DNA of 64,000 nt from positions 43,306 to 107,305 of the forward strand of contig CANQVH010000004.1 of assembly GCA_947627245.1 (NCBI GenBank), given 5' to 3'. Position numbers and translations under genes: made by a program. The notes below the pieces were generated by a model, which was given only the letters and a program-made list of their open reading frames with translations, searched no databases and had not been told where the DNA came from. This DNA comes from an uncultured Lachnospiraceae bacterium. Its GTDB lineage: Bacteria; Bacillota; Clostridia; Lachnospirales; Lachnospiraceae. Shown here one piece after another: positions 16,508 through 25,452 of this stretch; the stretch's first letter is position 1; each line of letters starts with the position of its first letter.

Positions 16508-18883
16508 TTAAACGAATTCCACGATCGTCACGCCGGAGTCTCCCTCCCCGTATTCACCGAGACGGTAGGAGGCGACGTGCTTCTGGCGGCGCAGGTACTG
16601 GTGGACGGCTTTGCGCAGAATGCCGCTGCCCTTGCCGTGTACGACGCGTACCTGAGGAAGATGCGCAAGGTAGGCGTCGTCGAGATATTTGTCGAGCTCC
16701 GTGATCGCCTCGTCCACGGTCTTGCCAATCAGGTTAATCTCGGCGCTGACGGAGTAGGACTTGGACATTTTGAGCTTGCTGCTTCCGGTGCGCGTCTTTG
16801 CGGAGGAATAGCTGCCGGAAGAGTCGTCGGCGAGCTTTTCCAGATCGCGGATGTTGACCTGAGAGCGCAGAATGCCCATCTGAACGAAAAGGTTGCCCTT
16901 CGCGTCCGGTTTTGTGCTGACCGTGCCCTTCAGGTTCATGCTGAGTACCTTGACGCTGTCCCCGATGCGCAGATCGGACGCCGACAGCTCCTTCTTTGGT
17001 TTTTTCTCCGTCTTTGCGGAGATGTTTTTCTCAAGCTCGGACATATGTTCGCGCAGCTTTGTGCGTTCCTGTTCCATTTCGCGGGAGCTTCCGCCCATCT
17101 TGTTGAAGCGGCGGATCGATTCGTCCGCGTAGGTTTTGGCGTCGCGCAGGATCGCCTGCGCCTCCTCGCGCGCTTTCTGCAGGATTGCGTCGCGGCTGGA
17201 TTCGAGCTTTTCTTCCTTGCGGGAGAGTCGATCCTTCAGCTCCTCGATCTCCCGGCGGTACCGGGCGACTTCTTCCTGCTCGTGTTCAAGCTTCTCGCGG
17301 TTCGACTCAAGATCCGCGATCACGTCTTCAAAATCCTCATCCTGTTGGTTGAGATGGCTTTTCGCCTCCTCGATCACATAATCCGGGAGCCCAAGCTTCT
17401 CGGAAATCGCGAACGCGTTGCTCTTTCCCGGGATACCGATCAGCAGGCGGTAGGTCGGGCGCAGTGTTTCCACGTTGAATTCGCAGCAGCCGTTCTCGAC
17501 GCCCGGCGTCGACAGGGCGAACACCTTCAACTCACTGTAGTGTGTCGTCGCAATCGTGCGGATGCCGCGGCGGTGCAGGCTGGAGAGGATTGCGATCGCG
17601 AGCGCGGCGCCCTCGGTCGGGTCTGTGCCGGCTCCGAGCTCGTCAAAGAGGACGAGGGAATGCGCATCCGCTTTTTCCCAGAAGGAAACGATGTTTGTCA
17701 TGTGTGAGGAAAACGTACTCAGGCTCTGCTCGATGCTCTGTTCGTCGCCGATGTCCGCGTAGACCTCGTCAAATATCGCCAGCTCGGAATGGTCGAACGC
17801 CGGGATATGCAGTCCGGCCTGTCCCATCAGCGTGAAAAGCCCCACGGTCTTGAGCGAGACGGTCTTGCCCCCGGTGTTCGGGCCGGAGATCACGAGCAGC
17901 GTAAAATCGTCTCCGATGTGAATATCGACCGGCACGACTTTTTTCGGGTCGAGCAGCGGATGACGGCCCTTTTTGATCCGGACGCGACCCTCTTCATTGA
18001 ACTCCGGCTCGGTTCCGTTGTAGGAGCGGGAGAGGAGCGCGCGCGCGAAAATGAAGTCGAGCTCTGTGAGGAGCAGGACGTTATCATTCAGGGGGTCGCT
18101 CTGTGCGGCGACCTGAGCGCTCAGGTTTGCGAGGATGATCTCAATCTCCTTCTCCTCACGGATCTCGAGCTCGCGCAGGTCGTTATTTAGCTTAACGACC
18201 GCCATCGGCTCAACGAACAGGGTCGAACCGCTGGAGGACTGGTCGTGGATCATGCCGGGCACCTGAGAGCGGTACTCCGCCTTGACCGGGAGGCAGAAGC
18301 GGCCGCCGCGCTGTGTGATGACGGCGTCCTGCAGGTAAGTCCGCGCGGAGCCGTTTACCATCGAGGCGAGCTGTGCGCGGATTTTTTCGTTTGTGAGCTT
18401 GATCTGGCGGCGCACTTGCCGCAGTCCGGGACTCGCATCGTCGCTGATTTCCTCTTCGGAAATGATGCAGTGACGGATCTCCGTGCAAAGCGGGGTGAGC
18501 GGCTGCAGGCCGGAGAACATTTCCTCGAGCGAATCCTGCGGCATGTCCTCGCGGTTTTCGCTGCGCGACCATGCCTTTACCCGTGAAGCAGTCTCCAAAA
18601 GCCGGCACACGCTCAGAAGCTCTTCAATATTCAGCGAACTTCCGACTTCCAGACGTCTCAGCGAGCCGCGGATATCGCTAAGCCCGGAGAACGATATGCT
18701 CCCCCGGCGGCACAGCCTGCTGACAGCATCGGTCGTCTCGCGCTGCATGCGCCGGATTTCCGCGAGGTCGGAGGAAGGCTCCAGACGGCGGCACAGCTCC
18801 CTGCCCGGCTGCGACCCGGCATGCTGTACCAGCTTTTCTATGATTTTCGGGTACTCAAGAACCCGCAATGCTTTTTCGTTCAT
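16508..18883 (-). CDS. mutS2: Endonuclease MutS2
   Basis: The 791-residue protein has the MutS2 layout: N-terminal core and clamp, a MutS-type ATPase with Walker A GPNTGGKT (about residue 334) and FDELGAGTDPTEGAAL, a long charged coiled coil (about 510-640) and a C-terminal Smr nuclease domain with VVHGKGSGILRKAV. MutS2 suppresses homologous recombination and, in Firmicutes, helps rescue collided ribosomes. The mismatch-recognition domain of MutS1 is absent, as expected. The length is normal for the family. Confidence 0.95.
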   Translation of the reverse strand: MNEKALRVLEYPKIIEKLVQHAGSQPGRELCRRLEPSSDLAEIRRMQRETTDAVSRLCRRGSISFSGLSDIRGSLRRLEVGSSLNIEELLSVCRLLETASRVKAWSRSENREDMPQDSLEEMFSGLQPLTPLCTEIRHCIISEEEISDDASPGLRQVRRQIKLTNEKIRAQLASMVNGSARTYLQDAVITQRGGRFCLPVKAEYRSQVPGMIHDQSSSGSTLFVEPMAVVKLNNDLRELEIREEKEIEIILANLSAQVAAQSDPLNDNVLLLTELDFIFARALLSRSYNGTEPEFNEEGRVRIKKGRHPLLDPKKVVPVDIHIGDDFTLLVISGPNTGGKTVSLKTVGLFTLMGQAGLHIPAFDHSELAIFDEVYADIGDEQSIEQSLSTFSSHMTNIVSFWEKADAHSLVLFDELGAGTDPTEGAALAIAILSSLHRRGIRTIATTHYSELKVFALSTPGVENGCCEFNVETLRPTYRLLIGIPGKSNAFAISEKLGLPDYVIEEAKSHLNQQDEDFEDVIADLESNREKLEHEQEEVARYRREIEELKDRLSRKEEKLESSRDAILQKAREEAQAILRDAKTYADESIRRFNKMGGSSREMEQERTKLREHMSELEKNISAKTEKKPKKELSASDLRIGDSVKVLSMNLKGTVSTKPDAKGNLFVQMGILRSQVNIRDLEKLADDSSGSYSSAKTRTGSSKLKMSKSYSVSAEINLIGKTVDEAITELDKYLDDAYLAHLPQVRVVHGKGSGILRKAVHQYLRRQKHVASYRLGEYGEGDSGVTIVEFV

Positions 18884-19000
18884 AAGAATCTCCGCTTTCT
18901 CTGCGTTCTCCGGGCAGCTTCGGCGCCGGAGGGCGGCGTTTTCTCTATTTTACCCTATTCCAGATATGTTTGACAAGGATATATTCTTGTTTCGTTGCTT

Positions 19001-19050
19001 ACGCGAAAAAAGAAAGACGCCGCAGAGGCTTTGGCAACCCCTGCGGCGTC
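19001..19050 (-). terminator. Intrinsic terminator of the secreted-protein gene
   Basis: Perfect 10-base arms GACGCCGCAG (19016-19025) and CTGCGGCGTC (19041-19050) are followed on the minus strand by a run of T (TCTTTCTTTTTT). Confidence 0.85.
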
Positions 19051-19074
19051 CTGATCGCTTGAAAACGTATCCGC

Positions 19075-20037
19075 TTACTCAGCTTCTGCAACCGCATCGG
19101 TCAGAGAGGACACGTCGACATCCGCATTCGGAGCGGCGAGCACCTCATCCGGGATAACGATCTCGTCTACGCTGTTGTAGGAGATTGTCGCGTCGACGGA
19201 GCAGTCGTTCAGCACAAGATCGACGGTAGTGGCGGCAGCGCCCTCGCTCACGGCGCCGGCCATTATCTGGTTGATGAACGCATTGATCGTGGTCAAATCG
19301 CTGCCGTTGAGATCCATGTGCATCTTGGCCGGAAGATAAGTGGATGCGTCCACATAGTACTCAATGTTCATCACGATGCCGTCAAACAGGGAAAGAACCA
19401 TGCTGACATTCTCATCGGCCGTAAGATCTTCTCCTGTCGTCTCGGAGGTTTTCTGTATGATCGTGTTCAGCGCGGCGGAATCGATCGTGCCGCTGAGCAG
19501 GTAGCACTCGGTGCCGTTTACATCGGCAGCCTCGGGAGCGAGCTCAAAATTCAGACCCCACTCGGCCAACTCGCCGAACGACATGGACTGGCCGGTAGTG
19601 GAATCCATGAGCTCTTTCATATTGATACCGCTGTTATCGGACTGTGCCGCCCAAGCGCCGCTCGTCGGATCCTTTACGTACATTGTCATCGTGCCGTCCT
19701 CGCCTGTCGTCATGTAGGACTCGATCGGTATCGTCTGACCCTCGGACAGAGCGGCCACATCGAAGGAACCGTCCATCTTCATCGCGATCGGATCAAGCGT
19801 GTAGTCGATCTGCATGGAACCTGCAGCGGTGAACGGCATATTGCTGGTATTTGTGCCGTCGGACATATTGAGCGCAGCGTCCAGATTGACGTCCATAGTC
19901 ATGGACATGCTCTGCAGATCTACCTCTGCGGCCGCCATCTTCTCGCCGAGTGAATCAATGGTCTCGGCGCTGTCGAATCCGCAAAGCATGGAAGCAGCCG
20001 CGATAACCGCAAGACCCGTAAGAAACTGTTTCTTCAT
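19075..20037 (-). CDS. Secreted or lipoprotein-like protein of the DUF6612/LolA-like type
   Basis: The 320-residue protein has an N-terminal signal (KKQFLTGLAVIAAASMLCG). A cysteine follows, but the residues before it do not form a clean lipobox. The mature part alternates methionine- and threonine-rich beta strands (QSMSMTMDVNLDAALNMSDG), in the style of LolA/LppX-like barrels that bind lipids or act as sensors. It has its own promoter and terminator, so it is a single-gene unit. Function is unknown; it is acidic and ends in an Asp/Ala/Glu tail. Confidence 0.75.
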   Translation of the reverse strand: MKKQFLTGLAVIAAASMLCGFDSAETIDSLGEKMAAAEVDLQSMSMTMDVNLDAALNMSDGTNTSNMPFTAAGSMQIDYTLDPIAMKMDGSFDVAALSEGQTIPIESYMTTGEDGTMTMYVKDPTSGAWAAQSDNSGINMKELMDSTTGQSMSFGELAEWGLNFELAPEAADVNGTECYLLSGTIDSAALNTIIQKTSETTGEDLTADENVSMVLSLFDGIVMNIEYYVDASTYLPAKMHMDLNGSDLTTINAFINQIMAGAVSEGAAATTVDLVLNDCSVDATISYNSVDEIVIPDEVLAAPNADVDVSSLTDAVAEAE

Positions 20038-20094
20038 AAGTATAAAACCTTCCTTTCCCTAAGTATGTAGAATAAGTGTCTGCAACATGGCGCT

Positions 20095-20123
20095 ATTATA
20101 GCATTTATTATTCTGCGTGTCCA
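20095..20123 (-). promoter_or_regulatory. Sigma-A-type promoter for the 19075-20037 gene
   Basis: On the minus strand TGGACA (20118-20123) and TATAAT (20095-20100) are 17 bases apart, about 60 bases before the start codon. Confidence 0.75.
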
Positions 20124-20195
20124 TAGAGCAAAGATTGGAAGTACGAAAAATTAAGAAAAAATATACATTTTAGCGAATTGTGCGAAAAAAATTTC

Positions 20196-20223
20196 TTGAA
20201 TAAAGAGGCAGTTGTGGTATATT
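20196..20223 (+). promoter_or_regulatory. Promoter for folC
   Basis: TTGAAT (20196-20201) and TATATT (20218-20223) are 16 bases apart. A 130-base untranslated leader to the folC start follows. Confidence 0.5.
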
Positions 20224-20307
20224 GGAAGCGTTGAAGGAAGCAGGACAAACCGGGCAGATAAGACGGTCGATACGGGTTACGGCAACATCAGGCGACATGA
20301 ATGCTGC

Positions 20308-20337
20308 GGACAACACGGATAAGGACAACACGGATAA
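20308..20337 (+). repeat. Perfect 15-base tandem duplication in the folC leader
   Basis: GGACAACACGGATAA occurs twice in direct succession (20308-20322 and 20323-20337), just before the folC ribosome-binding site. Its unit length of five codons keeps an upstream in-frame extension open, but that extension has no ribosome site. Confidence 0.8.
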
Positions 20338-20354
20338 AGCGGGGAATGACAGCC

Positions 20355-21776
20355 ATGAACTATACGGAAGCGGTTGAGTACATAGAAAGTACGCCGAAAT
20401 TTACAAAAAAGAACAAACCGGAGAACACGGCGGAGCTGATCAGCAGACTCGGGAATCCGGAGCGCCGGATGAAGGTGATCCATGTGGCCGGGACGAACGG
20501 AAAGGGATCTGTCTGCGCGTTTCTCGCGTCAATTCTGACAAAAGCAGGGAAACGGACTGGGCTGTTCACCTCCCCGCATCTTGTCGAGATCACGGAGCGG
20601 TTTCAGATCGATCAGGTTCCCGTGTCGCACGAGACGTTTACGGACGCGTTTGTGCGCGTGAAGCGGGAGATCGACGCGATGATCGGGGACGGCTTCGCGC
20701 ATCCGGCTTATTTTGAGCTGCTGTTCGCGGCAGGGCTTCTCATGTTCGCGGAGGCCGGGGTGGAATATCTTGTGATGGAGACAGGGCTCGGCGGCCGTCT
20801 GGACGCGACCAATCTCGTCGAGCATCCGATCGCCTGCGTGCTCACAAGCATCAGCCTTGATCATATGGAATATCTGGGCGACACCGTGGCGAAGATCGCC
20901 GCGGAGAAGGCCGGGATTATCAAGGAGGGTGTGCCGGTAATTTATGACGGAAGGAATCCGGAGTCGTCGCAGGTGATTCTCGCGCAAGCGAAAAAAATGC
21001 ATGCGCCGGTCTGGCGGTACGATGATTCCATGTGCGAAATACTGGCAAAAACAGATAAAAGCATTGATTTTATGTTCGATTGCAGTTATGATAAAACTGA
21101 TACGGCAAGAAAGCTTCGGATCACGGTTCCGTTTCTCGCCGAGTACCAGATCGTGAACAGCTCGCTTGCTGTTATGACGGCGCAGGTGATCGCAGAGAGG
21201 GAAAGAGACGGACTCGCCGGTTCATCGGACACGGCCGCGCCGCGGACGGAGAGACCTTCACAGGGCGCTGGAGCTGATCGCGGAGAGGGAAGCAGTACGA
21301 TCAGCGATGAAGTGATCGTGGAGGGGATCCGCACGGCGCGCTGGCAGGGCAGGATGGAGACGGTGCTGCCCGGCGTGGTGCTGGACGGCGCGCACAATGC
21401 GGACGGGATCCGCGAGTTCATCCGTACGGCCGCGGATGTCCGAAAGCGGATGCCGGTGTCTTTGCTGTTCTCGGCGGTTGTCGAGAAGGAATATGAGAAG
21501 ATGATCCGGGAGATCTGCGAGGATATGCAGCCGGAGTTTGTCGTGGTGACGCAGGTGGGCGGCGCGCGCGTCGTGCCGGCGGAGACGCTTGCGGAGGTGT
21601 TTCGCAGGTATACGAAGGCTCCGGTCATCGCGAGGGCGGACGTGGAGGAAGCATTTTCGGAGGCGCTTGCGCGCAGGGGGGACAGCATGCTGTTCTGCGC
21701 AGGCTCTCTGTATCTGGTGGGGGAGCTGAAGAAGCTGCTCGCATCCGGAGAACAGACGGAACAGGGGCGTAAGTGA
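20355..21776 (+). CDS. folC: Bifunctional folylpolyglutamate synthase / dihydrofolate synthase
   Basis: The 473-residue cytoplasmic Mur-ligase-type enzyme adds glutamates to folates. The P-loop VAGTNGKGS is at residues 44-52. Other conserved blocks are GLFTSPHLVEITERF, ETGLGGRLDATN, TSISLDHMEYLG, EKAGIIKEGVPV and the C-terminal domain ARWQGRME and DGAHNADGI. I chose the ATG at 20355 because GGGGA sits 9 bases before it and the conserved start MNYTEAVEYI follows. Between the catalytic and C-terminal parts lies a Ser/Gly/Arg-rich insertion (about residues 290-320) that is longer than usual and looks like a flexible linker. Confidence 0.93.
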   Translation: MNYTEAVEYIESTPKFTKKNKPENTAELISRLGNPERRMKVIHVAGTNGKGSVCAFLASILTKAGKRTGLFTSPHLVEITERFQIDQVPVSHETFTDAFVRVKREIDAMIGDGFAHPAYFELLFAAGLLMFAEAGVEYLVMETGLGGRLDATNLVEHPIACVLTSISLDHMEYLGDTVAKIAAEKAGIIKEGVPVIYDGRNPESSQVILAQAKKMHAPVWRYDDSMCEILAKTDKSIDFMFDCSYDKTDTARKLRITVPFLAEYQIVNSSLAVMTAQVIAERERDGLAGSSDTAAPRTERPSQGAGADRGEGSSTISDEVIVEGIRTARWQGRMETVLPGVVLDGAHNADGIREFIRTAADVRKRMPVSLLFSAVVEKEYEKMIREICEDMQPEFVVVTQVGGARVVPAETLAEVFRRYTKAPVIARADVEEAFSEALARRGDSMLFCAGSLYLVGELKKLLASGEQTEQGRK

Positions 21777-21814
21777 TTTCGCGTGGAAAGCGCTTATGAT
21801 GAGGAGAGGAACAG

Positions 21815-21970
21815 ATGATTAATTACGAAGAGGAACTGAAAAAATTTCACCCCAGCATGGATGTGAATGAGGCGGAGGACGCGATCTACAGCCGCGACCT
21901 GACCGACGTCACGGACATTCTGAAGGAGATGCTCAAGGAAGAGAAGAAAAACAGAAAGCAGGGGAATTGA
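21815..21970 (+). CDS. Small conserved-type protein of unknown function, 51 residues
   Basis: The ORF starts at an ATG after GAGGAGAGGA and ends at TGA 3 bases before the next gene. The product is highly charged and probably helical: it begins MINYEEELKKFHPSM, has a central DLTDVTDILKEMLKEEKK and ends in KNRKQGN. Spacing, ribosome site and codon use match the neighbours, so it is probably translated in an operon between folC and the TPR gene. I do not recognise a family. Confidence 0.72.
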   Translation: MINYEEELKKFHPSMDVNEAEDAIYSRDLTDVTDILKEMLKEEKKNRKQGN

Positions 21971-21973
21971 TCC

Positions 21974-23674
21974 ATGAGGTGTATTTACTGTAATACCCCT
22001 CTGGCGGCAATCGATTACTGCACGGGCTGCGGCGCGGATATCACGATCCAGAAGCGCATTGTCCGTATTTCCAATCTTCTGTACAATGAGGGGTTAGAGA
22101 AAGCGCTGATCAGGGATATGAAGGGAGCGATCGCCTGTCTGCAGCGCAGCCTGAAATTCAACAAAGAAAATACGGACGCCAGAAATCTTCTGGGTCTTTG
22201 CTATTATGAGACCGGCGAGGCGGTCTCGGCGCTCTGCGAGTGGGTCATCAGCAAGAATCTGCAGCCGTCGGAAAATCTGGCGGATTACTATATTAACGAG
22301 CTTCAGACAAACAAGAATCGTCTCGACACGATCAACCAGACGATCCGCAAGTATAACCAGTGCGTTACATACTGCAGAGAAGACAATGAGGATATGGCGA
22401 TCATCCAGCTCAAAAAAGTGCTCAGCCAGAATCCCAAATTTGTCAAGGCTTATCAACTGCTCGCGCTGTTGTACATGAAGCGTCAGGAGTTTGAGCGGGC
22501 GCGGAAGCTGCTGCGCAAGGCGGCGAACATCGATACGACAAACACGACGACGCTGCGCTACCTGCAGGAGATCGAGGACACCACGGGCAGGAGCACGAGC
22601 ATCGGGCGCAAGTACAAGCGTCAGGACAAGGACGCCGAGCAGAACGTATCCGGGACGCTCCGCTATATGAGCGGCACGGAGATGGTGATACAGCCGACGA
22701 CCTTCCGCGACAGCTCGTCGATCGCGACGTTTATCAATATCGGGCTCGGCATTTTGCTCGGCGGCGCGATCGTATGGTTCCTGATCGTGCCGGCGAACCG
22801 CCAGTCGGTCAACGACGCGGCGAATCGTCAGGTGACGGACGCGAACACGAAGCTCGCTACGGAGTCCGTCAAGGTGCAGGAGCTTCAGGACGAGATCGAC
22901 GGATATACCTCGCAGGTGGAGGATGCGAACAAAGAGCGGGACGACGCGCTTGCGAAGGCGGACAGCTACGATGAATTGCTCGGCATTGCGCAGGTGTATG
23001 TGGGCGGGGACGCGTCTACAGCCGCCAGCAGGATCGCGAGTCTGGATGCTTCCGTTTTTGACGGCAACGCGAAGGCTTTGTATGAGACGCTTTCGGGCGC
23101 GGCTCAGAACAGCCTTTTCACGCAATATTACAACGCGGGTACATCGGCGTATGTGCTGCCGGATTACAGGACTGCGGTGGAGCAGCTCCAGAAAGCGGTC
23201 GACAGCGATCCGGACCGCAAGCAGGCGAATCACGGAGACGCGCTGCTGTATCTCGGGATGTCCTATTATTATCTCGGGGATTCCGCAAAGGCGGACAGTA
23301 TTTTCAGCCAGATCCAGCAGTATTTTCCGAACATCGCGCAGCAGTACGGACTTTCCGGCTATATGTCCACGGGCGGCTACACGGCCGGGCAGGATACGGA
23401 TACTACGGGAGCGCAGGATCTGAGCGGTCTCGGGAGCTCGACGACCGGGCAGAACGGCGGGACGGCGGGAGACGACGTCATCACGGTATACGGGGATCAG
23501 AATACGGGCGGCGCCACCGGCTATGACACCGGTTATACGGATCAGGGTTACACCGATTCGGGTACCGCAAATCAGGATTACGACTATGCAAGCGGCATCT
23601 ATCCCGCGTGGACGGATCCGAACACCGGGATCCAGTATGACGTCTACGGCAATCCGCTTCCGGGCCAGATGTAA
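21974..23674 (+). CDS. Zinc-ribbon, TPR-repeat membrane protein
   Basis: The 566-residue protein begins with a zinc ribbon (C3, C6, C16, C19), then TPR-like helices (about residues 35-200; AIACLQRSLKFNKENTDARN), one transmembrane segment (about 250-272; GLGILLGGAIVWFLIV), a coiled coil (about 285-330), further TPRs (about 365-455) and a low-complexity Gly/Thr/Tyr/Asp tail. It is probably anchored with the N terminus inside and the second TPR block outside. Such proteins are scaffolds, and no enzyme motif is seen. It lies directly upstream of the sigma-F operon. Confidence 0.8.
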   Translation: MRCIYCNTPLAAIDYCTGCGADITIQKRIVRISNLLYNEGLEKALIRDMKGAIACLQRSLKFNKENTDARNLLGLCYYETGEAVSALCEWVISKNLQPSENLADYYINELQTNKNRLDTINQTIRKYNQCVTYCREDNEDMAIIQLKKVLSQNPKFVKAYQLLALLYMKRQEFERARKLLRKAANIDTTNTTTLRYLQEIEDTTGRSTSIGRKYKRQDKDAEQNVSGTLRYMSGTEMVIQPTTFRDSSSIATFINIGLGILLGGAIVWFLIVPANRQSVNDAANRQVTDANTKLATESVKVQELQDEIDGYTSQVEDANKERDDALAKADSYDELLGIAQVYVGGDASTAASRIASLDASVFDGNAKALYETLSGAAQNSLFTQYYNAGTSAYVLPDYRTAVEQLQKAVDSDPDRKQANHGDALLYLGMSYYYLGDSAKADSIFSQIQQYFPNIAQQYGLSGYMSTGGYTAGQDTDTTGAQDLSGLGSSTTGQNGGTAGDDVITVYGDQNTGGATGYDTGYTDQGYTDSGTANQDYDYASGIYPAWTDPNTGIQYDVYGNPLPGQM

Positions 23675-23699
23675 AAGGAAAAAGAAAAGTAAGAACAAG

Positions 23700-23742
23700 A
23701 GACTGTTACAGAAGAGAAAGACTTCGGTAACAGTCTTTTTTT
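23700..23742 (+). terminator. Intrinsic terminator between the TPR gene and spoIIAA
   Basis: AGACTGTTAC (23700-23709) pairs with GTAACAGTCT (23727-23736), followed by seven T. It ends only 18 bases before the spoIIAA start codon, leaving no room for a promoter downstream of it. Confidence 0.88.
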
Positions 23743-23760
23743 ATCAAGGAGGGAAGCCAT

Positions 23761-24096
23761 ATGAATCAGGTATTTACAATCACCGGGACGGTCATGACGA
23801 TCCATCTGCCCTTGGAGCTGGACCACCACAGCGCGGAGCAGATCCGTTCGGAGGCGGACCGGCTGATCCGCACGCGCAACATCCGCAGTCTGATGTTTGA
23901 TTTCGGAGGGACAAGCTTCATGGACAGCTCCGGGATCGGAATGATTCTGGGCCGGTACAAGATGATGCGCTTCATGGGCGGCAATGTTCTGGCGATCCAT
24001 GTCGGGGAACAGATGCGCAAGCTTTTGACGATGTCAGGGATCTACAAGGTGATCGATATCTACGAGGGACTGCCTCAGCAGTCGGAACTGTACTGA
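23761..24096 (+). CDS. spoIIAA: Anti-sigma F factor antagonist
   Basis: The 111-residue STAS-domain protein carries DFGGTSFMDSSGIGMI, where the serine after the aspartate is phosphorylated by SpoIIAB. In the forespore, dephosphorylated SpoIIAA releases sigma F from SpoIIAB. It is the first gene of the classic three-gene operon and follows AAGGAGGGAAG. The length is normal for the family. Confidence 0.95.
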   Translation: MNQVFTITGTVMTIHLPLELDHHSAEQIRSEADRLIRTRNIRSLMFDFGGTSFMDSSGIGMILGRYKMMRFMGGNVLAIHVGEQMRKLLTMSGIYKVIDIYEGLPQQSELY

Positions 24097-24124
24097 CACA
24101 ACAGGAACGAAGGGGGAGCATGCC

Positions 24125-24598
24125 ATGCAGCAGAATGAGATGAAACTGGAATTTGACAGCCGCTCGTGCAACGAGAGCTTTGCGCGCGTGACGGTGGCCG
24201 CATTCATGACGCAGCTTGATCCGACGCTTGAGGAAGTGTCGGACGTCAAGACCGCCGTGTCTGAGGCGGTTACAAACGCGATCATACACGGCTATGAAGG
24301 GAGGATCGAGAAGGTCACGATCCTGTGCAGGCTCGAAGATCAGGAGCTGTACGTAGAGGTGCGCGATGAGGGAAAGGGTATTGCGGACGTGGCGCTTGCG
24401 CGGGAGCCGCTGTACACCACAAAGGAGGAATGCGACCGCGCTGGGATGGGCTTTTCCTTCATGGAGGCGTTCATGGATTCGCTGGAAGTGGAGTCTGAGC
24501 CGGGGCGGGGCACCTGCGTGAAAATGCGCAAACGGCTTTCGCGGGAAAGCCGCGGCCGTTCGGAAGAAGGAATCGGAAACAGACAGGAAAGGTCGTGA
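24125..24598 (+). CDS. spoIIAB: Anti-sigma F factor, serine kinase
   Basis: The 157-residue GHKL kinase shows the N box (EAVTNAIIHGYE), G1 box (DEGKGI) and G2 box (RAGMGFSFM). It binds and inhibits sigma F and phosphorylates SpoIIAA. It is slightly longer than usual (about 140-145), with a basic Arg/Ser tail in the last 20 residues. Its end overlaps the sigF start by 4 bases (GTGA), giving coupled translation. Confidence 0.95.
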   Translation: MQQNEMKLEFDSRSCNESFARVTVAAFMTQLDPTLEEVSDVKTAVSEAVTNAIIHGYEGRIEKVTILCRLEDQELYVEVRDEGKGIADVALAREPLYTTKEECDRAGMGFSFMEAFMDSLEVESEPGRGTCVKMRKRLSRESRGRSEEGIGNRQERS

Positions 24599-25323
24599 TC
24601 TGGCGGATGGAACACACCCTTGCGTTGATTAAACGGGTTCACGAGGGGGATAAAGATGCCAGAGAAAAATTGGTAGAAGAAAACATGGGACTCGTGTTCA
24701 CGGTGGTGCACCGTTTTCAGGGGCGCGGCTGTGACCGGGAGGATCTGGTGCAGATCGGCTGCATCGGTCTTTTGAAGGCGATCGACAATTTTGACAGCTC
24801 GTTTGAGGTGCGCTTCTCGACGTACGCGGTCCCGATGATCGCCGGAGAGATCAAGCGTTTCCTGCGCGACGACGGAATGATAAAGGTGAGCAGGATATTG
24901 AAGGAGGCGGCCGCCAAAGCATACCGGGCGCGCGATCTGCTGGAGAAGCGCGGAGGGCGAGAGCCGACGGTCGAGGAGATTGCGCAGGAGACGGGGATCA
25001 GCGCGGAGGATCTTGTGCTCGCGATGGAGGCGATGTCGGAGGTGGAATCCCTGAGCCAGACGATCTACAGCGGGGACGGGACGCCGGTGCTGCTGAGCGA
25101 CCGGCTGCCGGACGGCAAGGATCGCAGCGAGGAGCTTTTGAACCGCATGCTGCTTGCGGAGCTTCTGAAGCTTTTGTCGGAGGACGAGCAGGAGATCATT
25201 CGTCTGCGGTATTTTGAAGATTTTACGCAGGTGCAGGTGGCAAAGCGGCTCGGAATGACGCAGGTGCAGGTATCGCGCGCCGAAAAGCGGATTTTGAAGA
25301 AGCTGCGCGAGTCCGGGACGTGA
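24595..25323 (+). CDS. sigF: RNA polymerase sigma-F factor
   Basis: The 242-residue sigma-70 family factor directs early forespore genes. Region 2 (EDLVQIGCIGLLKAIDNFD, FSTYAVPMIAGEIKRFLRDD), region 3 (REPTVEEIAQETGI) and region 4 (TQVQVAKRLGMTQVQVSRAE) are present. The GTG at 24595 overlaps spoIIAB; an in-frame ATG at 24607 is the alternative start. The order spoIIAA-spoIIAB-sigF supports sigma F over sigma G. Confidence 0.93.
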   Translation: MIWRMEHTLALIKRVHEGDKDAREKLVEENMGLVFTVVHRFQGRGCDREDLVQIGCIGLLKAIDNFDSSFEVRFSTYAVPMIAGEIKRFLRDDGMIKVSRILKEAAAKAYRARDLLEKRGGREPTVEEIAQETGISAEDLVLAMEAMSEVESLSQTIYSGDGTPVLLSDRLPDGKDRSEELLNRMLLAELLKLLSEDEQEIIRLRYFEDFTQVQVAKRLGMTQVQVSRAEKRILKKLRESGT

Positions 25324-25350
25324 AAAGCCGCAGGAAAGTTTAATTTGCAC

Positions 25351-25379
25351 TTGCAGGATGCCCGGCGGCTTGGTATGAT
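25351..25379 (+). promoter_or_regulatory. Promoter for the fumarase genes
   Basis: TTGCAG (25351-25356) and TATGAT (25374-25379) are 17 bases apart, about 75 bases before the fumarase alpha start. Confidence 0.6.
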
Positions 25380-25452
25380 AAGGTGCATTGTTGCAAAATA
25401 CGAAAAGAAAGAGAAATCAGCGTATGACGATTGAGATACAGGAGGAATGACA

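Noticed and set aside
21671..21681. A run of six G in folC
   Set aside because: It is shorter than the G9 tracts and lies in a GC-rich housekeeping gene, so it is not counted as a contingency tract.
22094..23698. A 534-codon minus-strand open frame
   Set aside because: It is antisense to the zinc-ribbon/TPR gene, has an Arg/Ile/Val-biased composition, no ribosome site and no recognisable motif.
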